From: Salvator merianae
Lineage: Eukaryota > Chordata > Lepidosauria > Squamata > Teiidae
NCBI GenBank assembly: GCA_003586115.2
Contig: QVOM02000049.1
Location: forward strand, 19,552,273 to 19,616,272
Reading direction: 5' to 3'
Length of the DNA stretch: 64,000 nt
Part shown: positions 1-11,195 of the stretch, in pieces
Numbering within the stretch: the stretch's first letter is position 1
How the letters are laid out: each line of letters begins with the position of its first letter
Notes under the pieces: model-generated
The model's database searches: none
What the model was told of the DNA's origin: nothing
What the model saw: the letters and a program-made list of their open reading frames with translations, nothing else
Translations under genes and position numbers: made by a program

Positions 1-160
1 CCTAGCCCTTCAGAGCCATCGAGGCTAGCCCTGAAACTCACATGAGCTTTGGGGCTGGAGTCAGGGCCAATCTGGACCAGTGTCATTGTGCAAATGATGC
101 TGTTTCAGATCATGCCTTTCTATGGTTTGAACCAGTGGGCCTGATCAGTTGTTTTGACTC
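1..160 (+). mobile_element. 3' part of a ~500-bp inverted-repeat DNA transposon, cut by the window edge
   Basis: The order of short blocks (ggctggagtcagggccaatctgg, then accag, then a tttctatggt block and a final gaaccagtgggcctgatca-like block) runs parallel to the right half of the element at 4126-4609. Only the right part is inside the window and no right terminal repeat is clear, so the end is approximate. The assignment rests on similarity to the other copies in this window. Confidence 0.45.
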
Positions 161-560
161 TTCCAGAAGTCAGACCCTCTGAAGATGGGCATTGTAGCTA
201 TGTCCGAAAGCTTAGGTTCTCATAAGAACTATAGAACATGGCACAATAGCCCAAAAACTACTACAAATGAGATTTCTCTGCACAGTTTGCTAACCCAATA
301 GAAGATAATCTTTTTCACCCAAAGGACAGCAACAGGAAAATTGACTCCTGAATTTGGGTACAGCAAAGCCAAAGGTATCTGGAATCAAAACCATCTCCCA
401 CATACTTCATCAGTTCATAAACATACAAACACAACCACCCCTAACCATTTCCTATACCTTAATTAACATAATCTAGTTGTTACAAAGCTTCAGAGACTCC
501 AGGACTCTTGCCATGAAGATGCCTTTCTCCATGGTAGTGTGGGAACAACCTAAGACTCCA
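161..560. other. Unassigned non-coding sequence
   Basis: No open frame, repeat or RNA gene that I can recognise. A+T-rich, ordinary vertebrate-like non-coding DNA. Confidence 0.5.
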
Positions 561-618
<58 letters not shown>

Positions 619-619
619 T
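561..619. repeat. (ATT)n microsatellite
   Basis: About 19 uninterrupted ATT units. It directly abuts a LINE-type 3' tail in minus orientation (620-690), so it probably began as the trinucleotide tail of that retroposon. It gives a meaningless poly-Asn frame on the minus strand. Confidence 0.97.
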
Positions 620-690
620 AAAATATTTATATACCACTTCCCATTAAAATACAAACTCAAAGCAGTGTACATAAAAACAGCTAAATTATA
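620..690 (-). mobile_element. LINE 3'-end fragment (L2-like tail)
   Basis: Read on the minus strand, this matches the common reptile LINE ending 'actgctttgag ... gtggtatataaat' followed by an AAT-type tail. Similar tails occur at 17420, 23885, 42860, 45265, 48165 and 61660. No coding remnant is visible upstream. Family naming is from general knowledge of such tails and is tentative. Confidence 0.5.
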
Positions 691-1478
691 GCAGCTATAT
701 AAAGACATGTATATTTTTATCCTCTTCTGAGCTGTCCTGCAAATTGCAGAATATCTGAGCCCTCTTTTATATATTTTAAGCCTGTGTAATATGTCTGTAT
801 AATATTTTTTATATTTGAAGCCTGTATATGTCTGTGTAATATTCAGATTGGCTATTCTTTGCCCGTTCTGTGCTTCTCTGCTTCCTAAAAACAATTCAAA
901 GACTAATCCTCATAATAAAGGTTATATTGTCTTTTTTAAAACTGCAGTGACCATTTTTGTTAGTTGTTTAACCAGAGTGTGCAGTAACAGGCATTCCCAT
1001 TTGTAACAGGTTTTATTTGCGTGTGCAACCACTAGTTGAAACTGTCACAGAATGTCAAGATCACTGCGTGAAATATCCCTTGCACATGTTGAGTGTGAAC
1101 AGAGTATCTCAGCATGTACAGGGAGCCTGGGCATGTGCACTAACAACTCCCACCTCTATTTGCCTGTATTGTTCTTGCAAAGGAGACCACTGACCAATGG
1201 ATCAAGGCTGGCAGGGTACTGGGAGGCAGACAGCACTTCTTAGTAAGGTTTTTTTCTCATTTGCTCAAGTCAGAACTGAAACGGAACTATTTTTGTACCA
1301 ATTCAGTTAAAATGAGTGAACAGTTCACTTACTGAAATAGCCCCCTCTCCATCAGAAGCCCCACTACTGATTAAGACTGAGAAGAAGGGACAGAGCTTGG
1401 GAGTAGCCACTTGCTAAGCAGAAAGGCCTTATGGGAAATAGCTGACCTGCAGGTCAAAAAGGAAGTTGCTCAGGCTAA
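691..1478. other. Unassigned sequence with a short diverged tandem repeat
   Basis: At 777-842 a roughly 33-bp unit (aagcctgtgtaatatgtct followed by ataatatt) occurs twice in tandem with differences. The rest shows no recognisable feature. Confidence 0.5.
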
Positions 1479-2007
1479 GGCTATTTCCATACGATGTTGG
1501 TATCCTATACTGGGCCGGACTAGCCCTAGCATAGGTTAAGCACCCTTTACATGTTGGGGGGGGGGCTGTTGACCCAGCCTCTATTGTCAGCTTTGAAGGC
1601 TGGCCCCTGCCCTCGAAACTGGCACCCAGGCTCCAAAGGCTGAAACCAAACATTCCTGGCCTTCACAGTTTCCAGGAGGGCCCATTTTAGGGGAGTGCTG
1701 ACTTCCAGAACACTTCCAGGGGTGCTTCCTGATGAAATGGGTCTCCCATTGTATTCCAGTCTATGGAGGCATGCCGTCCACGCAACTCCATAGTATGGAA
1801 TTCAGAGCCTAGTCTGCTGGTAGAACCTATTGTGAAGGTCCACCACAGGACTGGGACAGGGTGCCATTTTAGCTCCCTGTCCTGGTCGGTAGCTTTGTCC
1901 AATGTGGATGAAGCATACTAGGAGGGGGAGGGGCCTGCTCTGTCCAGCACCAGGATGCTCCCTGGACCCCTTCCTAGGCTACAATAAAGTTAAGTATGGA
2001 AACAGCC
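1479..2007 (-). mobile_element. ~529-bp inverted-repeat DNA transposon, non-autonomous, TSD TAA
   Basis: The left end GGCTATTTCCATAC pairs with the right end GTATGGAAACAGCC (about 12 of 14 positions). TAA flanks both ends (1476-1478 and 2008-2010). Internal blocks match the reverse complement of the copies at 4126, 4768, 8824 and 56685. A 3-bp TAA duplication fits PIF/Harbinger-like insertion. There is no transposase frame; the element must have been moved in trans. Confidence 0.8.
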
Positions 2008-2975
2008 TAACCCTGGATTGTACTGTGAACCTTTCCTACAGATATCAGAAATGTCACTATTAAGATCTAATATGGTAATTAATGAGCCAGACCTATTAGC
2101 AAAATAGCTCCCTACCCTTACCTGAGGTAAATTTAGCAGCAATATCAAGACTTTCCAGATAACACAAGTGATTAAGGTCAGACGCACTTTGTTTTTAATC
2201 AGTTACTTAATCAGTGTGCTCAGCATGAACTGGTTTGACTCAACAGACTGAATGACAACACATTTCAAAACAGAGCAGAGTAATAAAAAAAAAGGAAAGA
2301 AAGAAACCCCTGTACCAATAAATCATGGAAAAGCAATAGCATAATTCCTTTTATTTACCCCTTTGCTTCTATCAAAGCAAGTTAACCTCAGTTCCGTTCC
2401 ATTCATCTTTTCGCGGTTATTGCTGTGAAATTTAGCATTTAGCTTTCAATGTTTCGCATGATGAATTATTAAAAATCTTTAACTGCTGGACAACCTTTGA
2501 GAGGTAGAAGTTTTTTTCTCCCTAAAAAATTATCCCTGGTTTTGCTGTGAGGAGAGGAAGCTAATGAAAAATGGCCTGGAATTATTGTGAAACAATTGTC
2601 TGTAGTGTAATCAACTCTGTTTTTGCCCTGCAACTACTTCAAGATATAATGATACATGTATCATTAAGCAGCTGCTATGGATGCCTGAGGAAACTGGTAC
2701 AGATCTGTACCTATTGTTTTCCTTTCTCAACCCCTCTTCCCCCTCCTCCTCCTCTGATACACTCTCCTCTTTCATTCCCCATTATACTTCTGAAGAGCTG
2801 TTTATGGACTGTGGTTGTTATGTAGTCTACGTACACAAATAGTTTTGGACCAGGGATTGCCCTTCCTTCCACACTGACAATCACTATTTTAGAAAGATCA
2901 CAGTAGTTAATATATTCTTCAGACCAACGCAATAGGTTCTTAGGACAGTTAACTGAGGTTTAAGAGGGATTGGGG

Positions 2976-3000
2976 CTTGTTTTGTTTTGTTTTGTTTTGT
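2976..3000. repeat. (TTTTG)n microsatellite
   Basis: Five tandem TTTTG units. Confidence 0.95.
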
Positions 3001-3680
3001 AGGAGGGACAATTTTTAACTCAGAAAATAGAGGGCAAAATAGATTGTGTGTCTAAAGTTTAGTTACTAAAAGATTTGCAATAAAACAATTGTTTGCCTAA
3101 TGCTGCATAATGAAATGGGGTTAGTGGTCTAATTCTGGTACATGAGATTTCTTCTGCATGCATAGGTTTTGGTTATCAAGTGATTTTATATGTAGCCCAA
3201 GGCACAGAAGACATCATACTAACACTCAAAATCACTCTCTAGAGGTAAGTATATCTTTGTCTGTGTTCTGTTCAATGGCTATTAAGAACAGAATTAACGA
3301 CACAGTAGTCATAACTATCATCAAAGTTTGTTAATGTAGAACTAACACAAGAATAATCAGTGGTACTAAAGAAATCCTTTTAATCTTGGCTGTGACTCTA
3401 AGCCAACAAACCATCCCCATTTTGGAACCCTAGATAGAAATGTTCCTGTTCATAAACATTGGCTTCTATTTTATAGTGACTAAAAATAGTAATTAAAAAC
3501 AGATGGAAAATGCATTAAATTTGTTTTTAAATTTACAAAATTCACGCTTTCTAAATGACTACATAAACTGAAAAATGTTCCTATCAAATAGATTTGCAGT
3601 TCTCTAAACTTTGGAATGCAAAATTTAAAAAAACCAACAATTTTTTTTTTTGAAAAAACAAAAAAGCATTAACATTATGT

Positions 3681-3728
3681 TTGAAAGAAAGAAAAAAAGA
3701 AGGAAGGAAGGAAGAAAAGAAGAAGAAA
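3681..3728. repeat. GA-rich simple repeat
   Basis: Purine run made of GAAA, GGAA and GAA units on the plus strand. Confidence 0.9.
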
Positions 3729-4125
3729 CAAAAATTAATGTGTATGTCAGTTTCTAATGATAATGCACTGTCTTTATTTTGCCTGGGGAATTAATGTTAG
3801 ACAAGCTTACACAAATATTGCTATTGTGAATGCAAACATTCATTGAGTACTGCAGTTCTTTAGCATATACCGCATGTTCTTTCGAATGAAGGATTATATA
3901 GTTCTTTTCTGACACTGATATATATGTTCATGTGCACACTCACAGAAATGCAAAATACAGGTATGCTATGCACAGATGCAAACAGGACAGATATGTGACC
4001 AATGCTTGTCTTGGCAGTAGGACCATGGGGTCAAGAAAGCCTTGCTGTCACTAGACGAATTGGGACTCAGTCTGTCCATACCAGGTAATGTTTGGGTGGG
4101 ATAATCATTCTCTCATTACTCCTTA

Positions 4126-4609
4126 GGTCTTCTCTGTGCTTGCTGGCGTTTCACACCAGCAAGTGCACTAAGAGTTTCCTTTCTGCATGTTACTGCAGAA
4201 CATGGGAGGCCCTGCCCACCTCTGGTGTGCTCCATCTGCACTGGATGGAACATAATTAGATATGGATTACTGGTAGTCCTTGATATCAAGAAACACCAAT
4301 GAACCAGCTCAGCCCAGTCTGGATCATGAAGGCATGCATAAGATATGCTTCCATTTTCTGGACTACCAGGGACTCATTTCAGTGGTGTGCCAAAGTGCAC
4401 CACTGAAATGGGCTCCCCGGTGACTCTGAGGCTAGGAACTTTTCATTCCCAGCCCTCTGAAGCCCTTGTGTGACCATTGGGGCCAGTGCAGGGGCTGGTC
4501 TGGACCAGCACTGCCATGTTCTTGAGCACATCTTTCTGTGGTCCAAATCAGCGAACCAGGCTGGTCCACACACAGCAGTTCAGATCAGTCCAGTAAGTGC
4601 AGAAAGACC
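4126..4609 (+). mobile_element. ~484-bp inverted-repeat DNA transposon
   Basis: The left end GGTCTTCTCTGTGC pairs with the right end GTGCAGAAAGACC. The middle contains a palindromic block around 4383-4411 (tcagtggtgtgc ... gcaccactga). Same family as 1479, 4768, 8824 and 56685. Left flank TTA, right flank CTC, so no clean target duplication remains. No transposase. Confidence 0.65.
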
Positions 4610-4767
4610 CTCTATCCCAGTCTTTGGACCACCACTGTATAAGCCCTAATTTACAGAGGACAGTTCTCTAATGAAGGGCTTACTCTATCTGAAGTACTGC
4701 CCAGGTCAAATTCAGTAAAAAGGTAGAGAGACTGCAGCTGGAACATGTTTGTGTTTTTCCATCTGAA

Positions 4768-5240
4768 GGCCCTTTCCATACCTGCCTGTATGTATGGACC
4801 AGGAAGGAGTCGACAGATCTTCCTTCCACATGCTGGTGTGTTTAGGAGAGGATCCTCCTCTTCCCAGTACATTCCATCATCACAGGATGGAGTATAGTCC
4901 AGACCAGGGCACTCGAGATGGCATCTTAGTTTGGTCTACTGGTAGACCTCTTTTTCACGGTCTATCAGGGTACTAGGGGGTGGTATACTAGGGGCATGCT
5001 GCCTGCATGCCTCCATGACCTGATTTACCGGGGGGGGAGGCATTTCAGTGTTGCAACAAAGTACACTGCTTAAATGTAGTAAATGGAGCTCCAAAAGGCC
5101 AGGAATGAAATGGAGCATTCAGAGGCACCCTATGATGACTCCAAGGGAGGCATGAGCTTTAGAGCCAGTACAAAGGCTGGTACAGAAGAGGCCACCCCAA
5201 TGTGGACAGTCTTGTTTCATACCAGAAGCAATCAGTCCCA
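4768..5240 (+). mobile_element. ~470-bp inverted-repeat DNA transposon, right end degraded
   Basis: The left end GGCCCTTTCCATACC is clear. The body matches the 8824 and 56685 copies block by block (cacaggatggagtatagtcc, agggtactag with tggtatac, the catgcctccatgacctgattta block, ccccaatgtggacagtcttg). The right terminal repeat cannot be found, so the end is approximate. It lies only about 160 bp from the previous copy. Confidence 0.6.
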
Positions 5241-5394
5241 ACAGATGGACGGGAGAGTGAAAAAACATTCTAAGGCTAGTATCTAGACAGAAGACTTAAT
5301 AAGCACCTTCTTCGGTTATCTCATAATTTCACCATTCTGGTGAGATATATTGTATTTATATTTAAGCTTTGACAGCTATTCATAAATCATTAAC

Positions 5395-5582
5395 TATATA
5401 CATAAATTGTTGTTCATACCACTGAGTCAAAACTGATTCCTAGACATGTCCAACGACACCTTTCTGCAGGTTTCTTCAAAGATACAGAAGTGGTTTGTCA
5501 CTACCTTCTTCTAGACAAATGTTCTAGATTAAACCTGTGCCCTTCTGTTTTCAAGGCAGTTGCTCTACCATTGAGTTATGGC
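5395..5582 (-). mobile_element. tRNA-derived SINE relic
   Basis: On the minus strand the head reads like a tRNA: a box-A-like TAACTCAATGG followed by tagagcaactgcc and, about 35 bp on, a degenerate box-B-like GGTTTAATC. A non-tRNA body follows (aaaccacttctg, then aaacctgcagaaaggtg, then ttttgactcagtgg) that resembles the common reptile SINE body. The pol III promoter boxes are decayed, so it is unlikely to be active. This is not a tRNA gene: no acceptor stem can form and there is no intact T-loop. Confidence 0.6.
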
Positions 5583-6187
5583 CACATGTTCATCATCATA
5601 AATGTATTTGTATTCATGTGTATTTGTTTCTTATTTGTATTTCAAGTGACGTACACATAACTAGCTTAGACCGAACACTAATTGAATTCCTTCTCTTTAG
5701 AAGACAGCTAAACATGAGCACTTTTTAAAAAAGCAGAGTATCTTACAGGAGTTTTGTACGATATTGCACTTAGAACCCTGTTCAGCCTAGGACCTGGGTA
5801 ATTAGCGGACTGTCTCTCTTACATCAAAATACTTAGATCCTTAGGTAAGATCGCCCTGCATGCCCGTGCTGTGTGCTACAAAAATGCTCTTGGGCTGGAG
5901 AAAGTGTGCCAAGCTAGAATCAGGGCAGAACAAGCTGGAGGCTCAACAGCCTTCACTCAGCAGCCACCCAGCCAAGCCTAACTTTGAAGCCAGGGAAGAA
6001 AACTCCCCAGTGTTCAAGCTGCATGCTGGAGACATTTCACCAAGCTCTGGAAATGACCCCAGAAGTGTCAAGCTGCACTTTGTAAGAAGTTTGTTCTTTA
6101 AGAACCACTTAGAGAGGTCCAGATGCATCAAGTGCCTCAACCCAAGCTCTCCTCAGCAGCTACAGTGACTAACAAGTAGGTGGTAGA

Positions 6188-6340
6188 ATTCAAAGACATA
6201 GTAGTGTTCGTCTGGATTAGTGAGAAAGATACATCTATGGAAGTAGGCTTAGTCTACCACAGCTCATGCTACCAACTTCTTTCTCTCTGTTAGTCGCTAA
6301 GGTGTTACTAGACCCCCTTTCTGACTGATTCAAACTGATC
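6188..6340. mobile_element. Reptile interspersed repeat, two ends in head-to-head orientation
   Basis: Positions 6188-6226 run in the same direction as the start of the copy at 35441 (ttcaaagacatag then gtttgaatcag-like). Positions 6235-6340 match the same copy in reverse complement (cttagtct, tcatgctaccaacttctt, ttagtcgctaaggtg, ctagacccccttt, ctgactgattcaaact). The start sequence is therefore present at both ends, inverted. Inverted terminal arrangements are known for Penelope-like elements, but the class here is my inference. Confidence 0.5.
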
Positions 6341-6352
6341 TTGCTCAAGAGT

Positions 6353-6390
6353 AGGTAAGTTCCCATTGAAAAGTTGAGGGGAACTTACCT
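6353..6390. repeat. Perfect 12-bp inverted repeat
   Basis: AGGTAAGTTCCC (6353-6364) and its exact complement GGGAACTTACCT (6379-6390), 14-nt loop. The right arm contains the minus-strand splice-donor-like sequence mentioned in the next entry. Confidence 0.9.
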
Positions 6391-6539
6391 TTGCTGAAGG
6401 ATGACCACTGCATTATTGTTCTCTGTGTGGGTAAAGCTGCCTTGTGCATCATCATATTGCATGAACACGTGTTGAAGTTCTCTGTGCCTGTGTGAAGCCA
6501 CATGATGAAGCTGTGCACAAGCACATACAGCCCTATCCA
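6389..6539 (-). other. Candidate exon with good splice signals (unproven)
   Basis: On the minus strand, a polypyrimidine tract and acceptor (attgctttccccag) precede 151 bases that stay open in one frame and end in a consensus donor (CAAAG|GTAAGT). The coded residues (…VDRAVCACAQLHHVASHRHR… …TENNNAVVILQQR) match no family I know. Splice-like motifs occur by chance, and the donor sits in a 12-bp inverted repeat next to transposon debris. I therefore rate it as a weak candidate only. Confidence 0.15.
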
Positions 6540-6794
6540 CTGGGGAAAGCAATATTAGTGGCAGACGTGCTTCTGGCAACGTGAGTTCCTTGCACATTTT
6601 TAGCAGGACTCACCTACCCATGAGTAACTGCAAGTGGTGAGGAGAGCCCGGGGTTGCTGGGTTAGGCACCTGACGGTCTTGTTCCTCTCTAAGAAGAACT
6701 TCTCATTAACTGTAGTTCAGAACATCTTTACTTTAGAACCCCTCAAATCAACTATTGACTACATTGACACATCCATACATTTTGGCGAAAATGC

Positions 6795-6888
6795 GAAGTA
6801 ATTTGTCATTGTCTTCTGCCAAGGAGATACCTTGAGCTTCTGCATGCAAAGGTGATGCTGTACTACTGAACTATAGCTCAAACCTTGG
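6795..6888 (-). mobile_element. Short tRNA-derived SINE fragment
   Basis: The minus strand reads tatagttcagtagtacagca, then tttgcatgcagaag, then ctcaaggtatctcc. This is the order of box A, anticodon arm and box B of the common squamate tRNA SINE, with several mismatches. Only the head is kept. Confidence 0.5.
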
Positions 6889-7379
6889 ACAATATGGCTG
6901 CTTCTGCATTCTGTGCAATAGTGTGGAACATTGAGCTCACTTTTGGTCCAGATCAAGAGATTCTGGCCAGGATAATGGTGGGCATGCCAGCAGCCAGAAT
7001 GAAAGTTCTCCAATCTGAGAATTTACAGTCCAGGGAATTATTATGGCATGCTACAAATAGAACATTTCTGGACCAGCCCACAGTTGGGAATGCTCAGGAA
7101 ACTGCTAGGAATGCTCGGGAGACCACTTCAAGGATAAGGTCCGGAGCTGATCCTGCATCCCTGGTAGCAGCTGGCCTCGTCTATAAGCAGCATGAGGAAA
7201 CCACTAGTTTAATACTTAATAACATGTTTTGTTACATGGCTGCCAAGAAAGCAATAAGTTTAGTCACCAGGACACGAGGGTCAGCCACCTTTACATCCTT
7301 TTTCCTTATGGTATTCTAGGCATTTAGCGTGATATTTGGGTGAACTTGAAGAAATTATTTTTTTCCCATACAAATTAAT

Positions 7380-7540
7380 CAAAGAGCAGTTTTTGTTATC
7401 CAGATTACACTGATGTACACTGACTTTTTCCAATCCTGTGGCCATGGTCAAGTTTTCCAAATTTGCTGGCATATTGGGAGTAGCACTTTAACAGCATCAT
7501 CTTTTAGGATCTTGAATTGTTCAACTACTCATGGGAAAAA
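7380..7540 (-). mobile_element. BovB (RTE) LINE fragment, part of the reverse transcriptase region
   Basis: The minus-strand translation includes FKILKDDAVKVLLPICQQIW and, after a stop, PWPQDWKKSV. This is the stretch just before the RT core in BovB. The same stretch is present, differently mutated, in the larger copy (52790-52960). Stop codons and short length show that it is dead. Confidence 0.8.
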
Positions 7541-8823
7541 TGCGGTGCCTCCTGCAAAGCTGCTGAGCACGCCCCTCCCCCCCCCCGTAGCAGCTGTCGT
7601 GTGGCGAGGTCAAGGCACCGTTAGCTTAAATTGGATGAAAAAGTTGTATAACATGATAAAATAGAACAACAACACTTAATAACATGAGTTATTTAATAGT
7701 AACAAAACTATGCACAAAGTGCTACCTCTGTCTCTAATGAGGGTAGTAACAATACCACGTCCTCACCAAGCAGAACTTTCTTTACCTGAATTGTGCTAGT
7801 GTTTCACAGTTAGCAAGTCACTTTCTAAAGCAACAAACAGTGACTAGTTTAGGTTACGGAATATAATGGTTAGCTAGTAGCCGCCTTTACTATCTGCTGC
7901 TGCAATCGTGAGCTAATGAACAACATTCTCAAAGATAATAATGTGTAATTAATCAATCAATCAACTGAATTTTATAAATGTATGTATTTCCAAACCAATA
8001 TAGGCAACTGAGATTCTGAAGGAAATATGAGATAGTTTTTGATTACTAAAATATAAGTTAGATATCATTCTTAGAATAAAAAAAAACTTTTTTTTTTTAA
8101 CTAAGAATGTCCTCTGTCTCATCACCTACAATGTGGATTCACCTATTAAAATTGCACCTATGATTAACCAAGACGTGACTGAATAATCAACTAAATCTTG
8201 CAGCCATAGTGTTCATACATCTTGCATAGGAGCTTCTTTTCAAACATAAGGTCTGTCTTTTTATTGCACTTATATCAGTAAAAGCAAAAGACCCAATCAA
8301 AATCAAACCAGAAAACATTGGCTTTCCTCCTATTCCCAATCAATAAGAGAACTGGGGTGCATAACTGAAGTGCATATTAATCTTGCACTCAGACTTGGCT
8401 CTTGCTTTCAGCAGGACTTATTCATCTTGCAGGGTTTATTGGAGAGATTTGTTCCCACTGAATCAGACATCCTACGTACACCTAAGAGCAAAATCAACAT
8501 CTGTTTGACAAAGTGAGCTAACAGTGTGAAGCCTCTCCTCTATACCTGGCCTGGAACCTTTAAAAAAAGAATGGAAACAACAGCTGCATGGTATCATAAG
8601 AAAATTGATCTCCAGTTAAGCTATGGAGATTAGGCAGGCTAACAAAATATCATGAATAGAAATTCATCAGGTCTTCTTTAAGAAGATAGTAGATAAATGT
8701 TTTCCCCAAAAATCTTACATTCTTTCTCTAATTTCTCTGAAACAATGTCCATATTATGGGTTACTATTGTGGTGGTAATAGAAGGAAACTCTCTTGCTGG
8801 CACTGTTCAATGAAGGAAGCAAG
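7541..8823. other. Unassigned non-coding sequence
   Basis: Short poly-C (7573) and oligo-A/T runs. Nothing else recognised. Confidence 0.5.
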
Positions 8824-9310
8824 AGCTTTTTCACACTGGTCAGTATGTCGGACCAGTAAGTGTAGTAGGAATCTCCCTTCTACACCACTGGTGTGATCTA
8901 AGGGAGTCCCCAACCCTGCTAATGCACTCTATCCACACAGGATGGATTATAGACCAAACCATACTGGACTAGGAAGCCCAAAATGGCCACCTGCCCTGCT
9001 CTTTTTGTAGACCACTTTAAAGAAGTCTACCAGAATACTAGGCAGTGGTATACCGGATCATGGAGGCATGTGAACATGGTACACATCCTTGATCCAGTAT
9101 GCTATGGGGGACCCAACAAGGCACACTGCAGAAATGGGTCCCCTGGGGGCTCCAAGACCAGGAACCTTCATCCATGGCCATTGGAACTTTCAAAGGTTGG
9201 AACTTAAACTAGCAGAATAGGAGCAGAGACTGAACTGTAACAGCTGTCCCAATGTGGACAGACTTGTTCCAGTTCAGGGACGGATCTCTCTATTCCTGGC
9301 AGCTTAGAAG
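8824..9310 (+). mobile_element. ~490-bp inverted-repeat DNA transposon, degraded ends
   Basis: The body matches the 4768 and 56685 copies: ggatggattatagacc, gtagaccact, aatactaggcagtggtatac, gcagaaatgggtcccctggg, ccaatgtggacagacttgtt. The left end AGCTTTTTCACACTGG is a weak form of the family terminus; no clear right terminus or target duplication. Confidence 0.6.
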
Positions 9311-10697
9311 TGGTAGTAGCCACATGCCAATGTTCTCAACTAATCAACATTAAGGTGAAAAATTATTCTGCCAAAGTTCATTTTCTGAATTTTAACGTAG
9401 ATTAGAGGTGGAATGGGAACACTAGCTGCCATATATTTCCACCTCTAAGCTCTTTTTGAATTTTTTTTTTTAATGTTCATGGATGCAGCCTAAGAGATGA
9501 AACTAAGCAGAGAAGTAAACACATTGGTTGACTTATATATGTACATATATATATTAAAAATGCAAATTAATTATAATCCATAGCTGTGACCAGAATTCCA
9601 TACTATAGTGATGGCCATTATATATGGCTTAAGAAATTAACGTTGTCATTCTGTCAATATTCTCTAGGGTTGGAAAAAGGCTGGAATTCTCCTGTCATTT
9701 GTGGAGAACCACAACAAGGACATTCTTAAGTAATGCCTGATCACAGTCTTTTCTAACACATCTAGCTGAATTCTAGAGCTGGACTTGGAGGAAGTTCAGA
9801 CTTCAACCCTATTAAAATCAATGAAATGAATTAGATATTGAAGTCTCACCTAGCCCCTCTGTACAACTGATGCCTTTTTATAAATAACAAAATCCTATAA
9901 TGCCTATATCCCAATGATCCTTCTTTATATTACCCAGCATAAGCGAACTGTAATTTAAACTATTATTAGAAGCTGCTCATAGGTAACTATCAACTGTGCA
10001 AAGAATACAGAAATAGAGCACTGTACTTCCCCAGTAGTTGCTAAATTTTGCAGCAAGTATACATATGTTCATTGCTTCGTGTGCACACCTTTCAATCTCC
10101 CACACGGTTCATGCAACATGTATGCAAAACTTTCATCAGCTTAAAAACGTCCTGCAGAAGTCTCATGTCACAAAGTGTGGGATATGGGGAACTCTATGCA
10201 TCTGATCATTGCACAACTACAAGCATGAATACATACACCCTGACATGTTTCTGAAAAAAAACTAATTAATTAATTACTTAAACCTGAAACTTTAACTAAC
10301 CTGTCAGAGGGAAGGGGTTAGGTAGGACTGAACGTAATTTTCACTTGCAATGAACTGGGCACAGAACAACTCCAGATTTTGTCTTTTCTCCAGCTATTAA
10401 AGATATAGGACCTCTGGCATGGATTCCATATAGTAACCCTGATATGATCCTATAGAAAAATAATTTGTCGTTCCAAAACTAGGAAAAGAAATTCTAAAAT
10501 CTTATTGTGAGACAAATATTTTGCTTACATAGGGGAGAAGGGGGGGTTGCCCCTTCCAGACCCTCTAGGCAGCCCAGATCCCCATAGATGACTCCTTCCA
10601 TTCCTATATAAATCTGGCAAACAAAGGTGCTCCCCATCACATCTCCCAAACAAAATGATCAGTCTGTCTAAAGTAAAATAGAGTGGCTGTGATGGTG
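9311..10697. other. Unassigned non-coding sequence
   Basis: A short (TA)n/(CA) mixed run at 9530-9555. No gene or repeat family recognised. Confidence 0.5.
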
Positions 10698-10757
10698 CCT
10701 CCCTCCCCTCCCCTCCCCTCCCCTCCCCTTTCCCTCCCTCCCTCCCTCCCTCCCTCC

Positions 10758-10819
<62 letters not shown>
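10698..10819. repeat. Three-part microsatellite (CCCCT)n-(CCCT)n-(CTTT)n
   Basis: Pure pyrimidine on the plus strand for about 120 bp. The unit changes from CCCCT to CCCT to CTTT. Such mirror-capable polypurine/polypyrimidine tracts can form triplex (H-) DNA; that is known chemistry, not shown here. Confidence 0.97.
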
Positions 10820-10959
10820 AGTACACAACCTTAAACACAATGGGGTTTACTTCTAAGCAGGCATATGAAAGAAAGACTGGGAAGGAGAGTTAAACCAAAG
10901 TACAAGAAATACAAAACCTTTTCTGAAAAGAGATGAAAAGATGAAGTCTTTTAATAGCC

Positions 10960-11195
10960 CATAACACTCAATTTCACACACTGTGATTGGCTACATTTTC
11001 CACCTCTGTACCTACGTAGTTCTTCACCCACTCCTATGAAAAGCAAGAGTCACCCTCAATATTATTCCACCTCAAATGAGGTGGAAGCATTCTCAGGGTT
11101 GGAGATGAGGTAAGGCAGACTTAGGGGGAAATGTCTGACATTCCAGAATCAGGTTTGCCCAGGCAGCACCTCTTTAGGCGTATCTGATCACATCC
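10960..11195 (+). mobile_element. Right half of a ~460-bp transposon (family of 23242-23699)
   Basis: Shares gtgattggctacattt, cacctctgtacct and the terminal TCTGATCACATCC with the intact copy at 23242-23699. The left terminus is not found, so this copy is truncated or internally deleted. TAA follows the right end. Confidence 0.6.

Larger units (their letters stand above)
2011..4125. other. Mostly unassigned sequence; possible conserved block near 2350-2520
   Basis: Contains a (TTTTG)n run and a GA-rich run, listed separately. Positions 2350-2520 have a mixed, CpG-retaining composition with homeodomain-like TTATTAAAA and a TTCGCGG core. This looks unlike the surrounding repeats and might be a conserved non-coding element, but no comparison was possible. 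Confidence 0.4.

Noticed and set aside
550..894. Minus-strand frame with a poly-Asn end
   Set aside because: It is a translation of the (ATT)n repeat and a LINE tail.
5520..5582. tRNA-like sequence on the minus strand
   Set aside because: The boxes are degenerate and no cloverleaf forms; it is a SINE head, not a tRNA gene.
6885..7319. 144-codon plus-strand open frame
   Set aside because: It starts beside a SINE fragment and has no recognisable domain or codon pattern; its length is within chance.
10637..10840. Lys/Glu-rich minus-strand frame
   Set aside because: It is a direct translation of the pyrimidine microsatellite.
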